Source: DASWHF01 sp036393295 (GTDB taxonomy: Bacteria > Pseudomonadota > Gammaproteobacteria > Acidiferrobacterales > UBA6901). Taken from it: DNA of 64,000 nucleotides. Location of the stretch: contig DASWHF010000044.1 in the NCBI GenBank assembly GCA_036393295.1, forward strand, positions 1 to 64,000. Reading direction: 5' to 3'. Numbering within the stretch: the stretch's first letter is position 1; each line of letters starts with the position of its first letter. The notes beneath the pieces are model-generated. The model was not told the origin of the DNA. It saw only the letters and a list, made by a program, of their open reading frames with translations, and searched no databases. The translations under genes and the position numbers were made by a program. This document shows, in pieces, positions 59,358 through 64,000 of the stretch.

Positions 59358-59437
59358 CGATCCCCCTGGGAAATTGTGCCAATGCGAATCGGTCTTGTTC
59401 TCGTGCTCTTCCCCAGCCTAGCAACTCGTCCGGCCAT

Positions 59438-59475
59438 GGCAATTGGACGGATTGTCGCGCGACAATCGGTCGCAG
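59438..59475. promoter_or_regulatory. RegA-like dyad, copy B, between the barrel and kinase genes
   Basis: ATTGTCGCGCGACAAT (59451-59466) is a perfect 16-bp palindrome, followed by CGGTCGC. GCGACA-N-CGC elements of this kind resemble published RegA/PrrA sites (GYGRCRNNTTNNCGC), here with CG in place of the central TT. Confidence 0.5.
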
Positions 59476-59548
59476 CCGCCGGCTTTTCCGCGCCCGCCCG
59501 GGACGTTACACTGCCTTGGGTGGCGTCCTGCCGCAGCTTGCGAGTGTC

Positions 59549-60835
59549 ATGTCCGCCATCGATCCGACCGCCATCACCGCCGGCCATGCCCGCAACCTGC
59601 GGCGGCTGGTGGCGTTGCGCTTCATCGCCGTCGCCGGGCAGATCGCGGTGGTGGGCGTGGCGGTCGGCGTGCTGCGGGTGGCGCTGCCGGTCACGCCGCT
59701 GGCGGCGCTGATCGCGGCGCTGTTGGCGGTCAACCTGATCACCGCGCTGCGCCTGACACGCGGCCGGCCGGTGTCGGAGCACGAGCTGTTCGCGCAGCTG
59801 CTGGTGGACGTGGCGGTGCTGACCGGCCTGCTGTACCTGAGCGGCGGCTCGACCAATCCCTTCACGCTGCTTTACCTCATGCCGATCACCTTGAGCGCCG
59901 CGGCGCTGCCGGGGCGCTACACCTGGATGATGGCGGGCGCGACCGCGGCCTGCTACAGCCTGCTGATGTTCCATTACGTGCCGCTGCCGCACGCCCATGG
60001 CCACGCCGGCGCCGATTTCGACCTGCACGTCCTGGGCATGTGGCTCGGATTCGTGCTGAGCGCGGGGCTCATCGCCTACTTCGTGGTGCGCATGGGCGAG
60101 ACGCTGCGGGCGCGCGACGCCGCGCTGGCGCGGCTGCGCGAGGACGCGCTGCGCAGCGAGCGCATCCTCGCGCTCGGCACGCTCGCCACCGGCGCCGCGC
60201 ACGAGCTCGGCACGCCGTTGTCCACCGTGGCGGTGCTGGCGCGCGAGCTGGACGGCGACCTGCCCGCCGGCGAGCGCGCGCGCAAGCTGGCGGTGATGCG
60301 CGACCAGGTGCAGCGCTGCAAGGAGATCCTGGCGCGCCTCACCGCGAGCGCCGGCGAGCGTCCGGCGGCCTCGGGCCGTGGGTTGCCGGTGGCCGATTAC
60401 CTCGCCGGGCTGGCGGCGCAGTGGCGGGCGCTGCGGCCGGACGTCGCGCTGGAAACGCGCCTCGACGCCCCGCGGCCCGGCCCGGCGATCGTCGTCGACG
60501 AGACGCTCAGCCAGGCGCTGACCAATCTGTTCAACAACGCCGCCGATGCCTCGCCCGAGCGGGTCGAGCTGCATGCGCGTTGGGATGCCGACGAGGTCGC
60601 CGTCGAGGTCTGCGACCGCGGGCCGGGGCTGCCGGCGGAGGTCGCGCGCCTGGCCGGCAGCGCGTTCTTCACCACCAAGGCGCCGGGCCAGGGGCTCGGT
60701 CTGGGGCTGTTCCTGGCGCGGGCCACCGCCCAGCGCCTGGGCGGCAGCCTGACATTGACCAACCGGGACGGCGGCGGGGCCTGTGCGCGGCTCCTGCTGC
60801 CGCTCGAAACCATCCAGGTAAGCGAGGCACTATGA
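59549..60835 (+). CDS. regB: RegB/PrrB-type redox sensor histidine kinase
   Basis: 428 aa from the ATG at 59549. Six helices in the first 185 residues; the quinone-binding loop GGSTNPF (99-105) is the RegB/PrrB signature. The H-box is GAAHELGTPLS with H218; the redox cysteine is present as C257 in QRCKEIL; N, G1 and G2 boxes follow (NLFNNAADAS, DRGPGLP, GLGLGLFLARA). RegB senses quinone or redox state and phosphorylates RegA. Its stop overlaps the regA start by four bases. Confidence 0.92.
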   Translation: MSAIDPTAITAGHARNLRRLVALRFIAVAGQIAVVGVAVGVLRVALPVTPLAALIAALLAVNLITALRLTRGRPVSEHELFAQLLVDVAVLTGLLYLSGGSTNPFTLLYLMPITLSAAALPGRYTWMMAGATAACYSLLMFHYVPLPHAHGHAGADFDLHVLGMWLGFVLSAGLIAYFVVRMGETLRARDAALARLREDALRSERILALGTLATGAAHELGTPLSTVAVLARELDGDLPAGERARKLAVMRDQVQRCKEILARLTASAGERPAASGRGLPVADYLAGLAAQWRALRPDVALETRLDAPRPGPAIVVDETLSQALTNLFNNAADASPERVELHARWDADEVAVEVCDRGPGLPAEVARLAGSAFFTTKAPGQGLGLGLFLARATAQRLGGSLTLTNRDGGGACARLLLPLETIQVSEAL

Positions 60836-61383
60836 GCGAGAAAACACGTGACGACGACGGCGACCGGCCGGACCTGCTGCTGGTCGATGACGACAAGACC
60901 TTTTGCGAGGTGATGGGCGACGCGCTCGCCAAGCGCGGATTCGAGGTGCGCCTGGCGCACGACGTCGCCGCCGGCCTCAAGGCCGCCGAGGCGAGCCCGC
61001 CGGAGTACGCGCTGGTCGATCTGAAGATGCCGGGACCGTCCGGCCTGGAGCTGGTCAAACGCCTGAAGCAGCTCGACGAGCACACCCGCATCGTCGTGCT
61101 CACCGGTTACGCCAGCATCGCCACCGCCGTCGAGGCGATCAAGCTCGGGGCCATCCACTACCTCACCAAGCCGGCCGACGCCGACGACGTGGTCGCGGCC
61201 TTCGGCCGGCTCGGCGGCGACGCCGGCGCGGCGGTCGCGCACCGTCCGCTGTCGGTGCAGCGTGTGGAGTGGGAGCACATTCAGAAGGTGCTCAACGACA
61301 GCAAGGGCAACATCTCCGAGACCGCGCGGCGCCTGGGGATGCACCGGCGCACCTTGCAGCGCAAGCTGCAAAAGAAAGTTTGA
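60832..61383 (+). CDS. regA: RegA/PrrA-type response regulator
   Basis: 183 aa, the RegA length. Receiver domain: D19-D20-D21, phosphoacceptor D63 (same residue number as in Rhodobacter RegA), K113. C-terminal Fis-type HTH about 145-183 (GNISETARRLGMHRRTLQRKL in outline). It would activate or repress redox-controlled genes (respiration, carbon or nitrogen fixation in known species). Targets here are unknown; candidate sites lie at 58366 and 59438. A palindromic element follows the stop at once. Confidence 0.92.
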   Translation: MSEKTRDDDGDRPDLLLVDDDKTFCEVMGDALAKRGFEVRLAHDVAAGLKAAEASPPEYALVDLKMPGPSGLELVKRLKQLDEHTRIVVLTGYASIATAVEAIKLGAIHYLTKPADADDVVAAFGRLGGDAGAAVAHRPLSVQRVEWEHIQKVLNDSKGNISETARRLGMHRRTLQRKLQKKV

Positions 61384-61418
61384 AAGGGGTCGGAGACGAA
61401 CTTCGTCTCCGACCCCTG
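61383..61418. repeat. Family 3 palindrome between convergent genes
   Basis: AGGGGTCGGAGACGAA (61385-61400) and its exact reverse complement (61402-61417) around one base. The right arm is followed by GTCCTTATA, like the half element at 54346. It lies between regA and hflD and probably also terminates transcription. Confidence 0.85.
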
Positions 61419-61421
61419 TCC

Positions 61422-62084
61422 TTATACTTGGCAGCGCGGCAGGATGGTCTCGCGCAGCGCCGCGGCCTGGCGGGTGAGCTTGCGGCGGCCGAAGACGAGC
61501 TGCCAGCGGCTGCCGCCGAGCTGGCGCCACAGCACGGCCGCGCGCACGCCGGCGAGCAACGCGGCGCGGATGCGTTCGGCGATGGCCGGCGTTGCCAGGA
61601 AGCTCGGCTCGCCGTTCACCATGATGCGCGGGGTGAGGGTGCTGAGCGTCTGGGCGTAGACCTCGGCGAGACGCGCGACCAGGCTGGGGTGCACGCCCTC
61701 GCCGTCGTCGTCCTGGGTGAAGAAGCTGCGCTGCGCCTGCGCCGCCTCGATGCCGCGCCGCAGCGCGTCGAGCATCGACGGGTGGCGTCGCAGCCGGCCC
61801 TGCAGGTGAATGATTCCGATCACGTAGCGCGCCAGCTCCAGCTCGAGCGGCCCGTTGTGGCGGCCGTCGAGCTTGTCGCGCAGTATCTCCAGGCCGAGCG
61901 CCAGACCCGCCACGTCGCCGTAGACATCGATCGGCTCCTTCGGATCGAGCACCAGGATACTGTCGATGCTCGCCCGGTAGGCGGCGCTGTCGCCATGGCC
62001 CTCACGTGCGAGCTGCTGCACCAGGCGCGCCGCCTGAAACACGCCGGCCAAAGCCAGAACCCGATGTGAACTGTCGCTGGACAT
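61422..62084 (-). CDS. hflD: HflD homologue, high-frequency-lysogenisation protein
   Basis: 220 aa from the ATG at 62084; a TTG at 62099 is in frame. The family motifs VLALAGVFQAARLVQQLA and MVNGEPSFLATPAIAERIRAALLAGVRAAVLWRQLGG (C-terminal) are present. HflD is a membrane-associated helical protein that in E. coli sequesters lambda CII; its normal cell role is unclear. The usual neighbour mnmA is not adjacent here. A repeat half lies upstream. Confidence 0.9.
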   Translation of the reverse strand: MSSDSSHRVLALAGVFQAARLVQQLAREGHGDSAAYRASIDSILVLDPKEPIDVYGDVAGLALGLEILRDKLDGRHNGPLELELARYVIGIIHLQGRLRRHPSMLDALRRGIEAAQAQRSFFTQDDDGEGVHPSLVARLAEVYAQTLSTLTPRIMVNGEPSFLATPAIAERIRAALLAGVRAAVLWRQLGGSRWQLVFGRRKLTRQAAALRETILPRCQV

Positions 62085-62158
62085 TATGTGTCGTATCAAG
62101 CCCGCAGGACGGAAAAAGGAGTCGGCGAAGTCGACCGGGACCGAAAAGCAGGCCGTCC

Positions 62159-62200
62159 GGGCCTTCCTTTCCTCTTTTCTCTCGCCGCTTTTCTCTGCCT
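62159..62200. repeat. Family 2 half element, copy G
   Basis: A pyrimidine-rich arm (CTTTCCTTTCCTCTTTTCTC type) ending TGCCTCTCAC. The facing purine arm is only weakly present (near 62110-62150), so this is a degenerate copy. Confidence 0.5.
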
Positions 62201-62201
62201 C

Positions 62202-62462
62202 TCACGCATCCTTGAGGCAGGTGCGCTCGACCTCGACCTCGCGCACGCCGGGTATCGCCGCGACCGCGCCGCGGATGCTGTCGACGATGCGGTCGGCGAA
62301 CGGGCAGTGCGGAGTGGTGAGCTGGATGTCCAGGTGCACGAAGTCGCCGGCGATGTCGACGTCCTGAATGAAGCCCAGCTCGACCACGCTGTGGTTGAGC
62401 TCGGGATCCATGACCTTGCGGAGCGCGTCCAGGACCTTCTGTTCGGTGATCGAAGTCGCCAT
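62202..62462 (-). CDS. MIP18-family (DUF59) Fe-S assembly factor
   Basis: 86 aa, a single MIP18 domain: VMDPELNHSVVELGFIQDVD and TTPHCPFADRIVDSIRGAV with the conserved Cys (HCPFAD). Stand-alone MIP18 proteins (SufT-like, or the N-terminal part of Mrp) aid Fe-S protein maturation. No suf genes are in the window. The start is at 62462 and no longer start is possible without losing the family opening. Confidence 0.88.
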   Translation of the reverse strand: MATSITEQKVLDALRKVMDPELNHSVVELGFIQDVDIAGDFVHLDIQLTTPHCPFADRIVDSIRGAVAAIPGVREVEVERTCLKDA

Positions 62463-62571
62463 GGTGAATCCTCGGTTGCCGTTACCTTCAGTGTAACAGA
62501 GCCGGCCGGCACCGGCCGGCTTTCCCGAGTGAAATGGTCGGGGACGGGCCCCGCGTCCAGCCGGTCGCCGC

Positions 62572-63012
62572 CTAGAACTTCAGCGGTTTGACCGGCGCCT
62601 CCATCCAGCTCGGGTCGCGCCGCCAGTCGAATGCGGGATCATCGACGAACAGCTCGACCTCGTTGCCGTCCGGGTCGTGCAGATAGAGGCTCTGGCTCAC
62701 CGTATGGTCCGTGGCGCCGGCGAGCTCGAGGCCGGCCGCGGCGATGCGCTCGCGCGCGCGCCGCAAGGCCAGCAGGTCCTCGCCGATCTTCCAGCCGACG
62801 TGATAGAGGCCGAGCCGCCGGCCGTTGAGCGGTCCCGGCGCATCGCCCACCTCGATCAGCAGCAGCTCGTGGTGGGTCCGGCCGCCGCTCAGCAATGCCC
62901 CGCGGCCGCCGAAAATTGTCCCGACCTCCTTGAGTCCGACGACATTCCGGTAAAATGCGACCGACGGCAAGAGTTGCCGGACGTACAGCACCACATGGCC
63001 GAGTTCCGTCAT
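62572..63012 (-). CDS. VOC-superfamily protein (glyoxalase/dioxygenase-like)
   Basis: 146 aa. Paired beta-alpha-beta-beta-beta modules: GHVVLYVRQLLPSVAFYRNVVGL (N-terminal, H6) and the C-terminal LHDPDGNEVELFVDD with the usual Glu. Possible metal residues are H6, a central His (HHELLLIE) and the C-terminal Glu. The reaction cannot be told from sequence. It diverges from the patatin gene over 140 bases. Confidence 0.85.
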   Translation of the reverse strand: MTELGHVVLYVRQLLPSVAFYRNVVGLKEVGTIFGGRGALLSGGRTHHELLLIEVGDAPGPLNGRRLGLYHVGWKIGEDLLALRRARERIAAAGLELAGATDHTVSQSLYLHDPDGNEVELFVDDPAFDWRRDPSWMEAPVKPLKF

Positions 63013-63078
63013 GGTTCCGTCCTCGCGGGTGACGGCTGTCCGCCCAAACGCCGGTAACCGGCGGATTGCCTTGGTCTA

Positions 63079-63108
63079 TTGTTACAGCATATGGTATTGG
63101 CATTCTAA
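63079..63108 (+). promoter_or_regulatory. Possible promoter of the patatin gene
   Basis: TTGTTA (63079-63084), 18-base spacer, TTCTAA (63103-63108), in a locally AT-rich stretch. Confidence 0.35.
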
Positions 63109-63152
63109 TTGCTTTTCTAACAGCAAGGCCGGGGCGGGTCCGGGAGCAAGCA

Positions 63153-64000
63153 ATGGACATGGGTGACGTGCCGATCAAGGCGAAAATGGGCCTCATCATG
63201 TCGGGGGGCGGGGCGCGCGCGGCCTACCAGGTCGGGGTGCTCAAGGCGATCGCGCAGATACTGCCCGGCGGCCATCCGCAGCCGTTCCAGATCATCTGCG
63301 GCGCCTCGGCCGGTGCCATCAACTCCACCGCGCTCGCGGTCTATGCGCCGAACTTCCGCAACGCGGTCAGGCGTCTCGAGAAGGTCTGGGCCAACTTCCA
63401 GGTGCACCACGTGTTCCGCGCCGACACCACCGGCATGTTGCGCAACTGGCTGCGCTGGTGGTCGGCGCTGTTTATGGGCGGCATGGGCGGGGGTATCCCG
63501 GTGGCGCTGCTCGACCGCGCGCCGTTGCGCGCGCTGCTGGCCCGCACCCTGCCCTGCGAGCGCATCCAGGACGCCATCGACGCCGGTCTGTTGCACGCGA
63601 TCAGCATCGCGGCCTCGGGCTATAGCTCCGGCCAATCGGTGAATTTCTTCCAGGGCGCCGACGGCATCCCGACGTGGCGGCGCGCGTCCCGGGTCGGCTG
63701 CGCGGCCCGGATCGGCATCGATCACCTCATGGCCTCGTCGGCGATCCCGTTCCTGTTCGAGGCGGTGCGGATCAACCGCGAGTATTTCGGCGACGGCTCG
63801 ATGCGCCAGATTGCGCCGACCAGTCCGGCGATCCACTTCGGTGCCGACCGCATCCTGGTGATCGGCGTGCGCCAGGAGCGCAACGGTACGCCGCCGCGCG
63901 CTAACCAGCCATCGGAGTACCCGTCGCTGGCGCAGATCGGCGGCCATGTCCTGAGCAGCATTTTCCTCGATGCCATGGAGGCGGACCTGGAGCGGCTCAA
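63153..64000 (+). CDS. Patatin-like phospholipase, 5' part
   Basis: Partial: the frame is still open at the end of the window; about 282 residues are visible. After a short N-terminus come the oxyanion Gly-rich loop SGGGARAAYQVGVLKA, the nucleophile S52 in GASAG, and the catalytic aspartate D214 in DGSMRQIAPTSPAI, so the Ser-Asp dyad is complete. Patatin lipases hydrolyse phospholipid or neutral-lipid acyl esters. There is no obvious signal peptide. Start ATG at 63153. Confidence 0.92.
   Translation, partial: MDMGDVPIKAKMGLIMSGGGARAAYQVGVLKAIAQILPGGHPQPFQIICGASAGAINSTALAVYAPNFRNAVRRLEKVWANFQVHHVFRADTTGMLRNWLRWWSALFMGGMGGGIPVALLDRAPLRALLARTLPCERIQDAIDAGLLHAISIAASGYSSGQSVNFFQGADGIPTWRRASRVGCAARIGIDHLMASSAIPFLFEAVRINREYFGDGSMRQIAPTSPAIHFGADRILVIGVRQERNGTPPRANQPSEYPSLAQIGGHVLSSIFLDAMEADLERL

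Overview
This window looks like a chromosomal segment of a GC-rich gammaproteobacterium. The gene order supports this: the cell-shape and lipoate block (mreBCD, mrdAB, mltB, rlpA, dacA, dat, DUF493, lipB, lipA), the tsaD / rpsU, yqeY, dnaG, rpoD macromolecular-synthesis block, an hflD homologue, and split-type glycine decarboxylase (gcvPB). A RegB/RegA-type redox pair and sulfite-exporter and SulP transporters would fit a redox-versatile, perhaps sulfur-metabolising lineage, but that last point is only inference. No rRNA, CRISPR array, prophage or complete IS is visible.

Layout. 1-2.6 kb: end of gcvPB and a SulP anion transporter. 2.8-5.1 kb: a probable membrane-lipid remodelling module (GT4 glycosyltransferase plus PlcP-like phosphoesterase, divergent from dgkA) with a Pho-box-like array between. 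5.2-8.7 kb: PfkB kinase, rhodanese, YyaL-type thioredoxin-fold protein. 8.8-12.1 kb: a metal (probably zinc) uptake operon: small His/Cys protein, beta-barrel, ZnuA-like binding protein and ZnuB-like permease, without an ATPase. 12.2-24.2 kb: GT39, rlmI, lgt, small beta-barrel, TauE, aldehyde dehydrogenase, Slt, NDUFA9-like, RRM protein, lipoprotein peptidase. 24.2-30.9 kb: cca, unknown HEAGH membrane protein, MidA-like methyltransferase, pteridine reductase, folK, folB, plsY, tsaD. 31-37 kb: rpsU, yqeY, dnaG, rpoD, a CAU tRNA and an HD-GYP regulator. 37-49.3 kb, all minus strand: ydcF, lipA, lipB, DUF493, dat, dacA, rlpA, mltB, rodA, mrdA, mreD, mreC, mreB. 49.5-54.3 kb: gatCAB, a diguanylate cyclase and a DUF2892 protein.

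54.3-58.4 kb is the most irregular part. It holds a 515-aa membrane protein of unknown function, a degraded copy of that gene's 3' end, a 100-bp element with perfect 33-bp inverted arms, and an AT-richer patch carrying an unknown membrane protein and two XRE regulators, one with paired palindromic operators. 58.4-61.4 kb: a beta-barrel next to regB/regA-type genes with dyad sites at both ends of the barrel gene. 61.4-64 kb: hflD, a MIP18-type Fe-S factor, a VOC protein and a patatin cut by the window end.

Three families of short inverted-repeat elements are scattered between genes: a GGCCACGGGGGTCACGGGG hairpin (4 copies), a polypurine/polypyrimidine hairpin (2 copies plus a half), and an AAAGGGGTCGGAG element (2 paired and 3 single). 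Two copies sit inside essential operons, mrdA-rodA and gatA-gatB.
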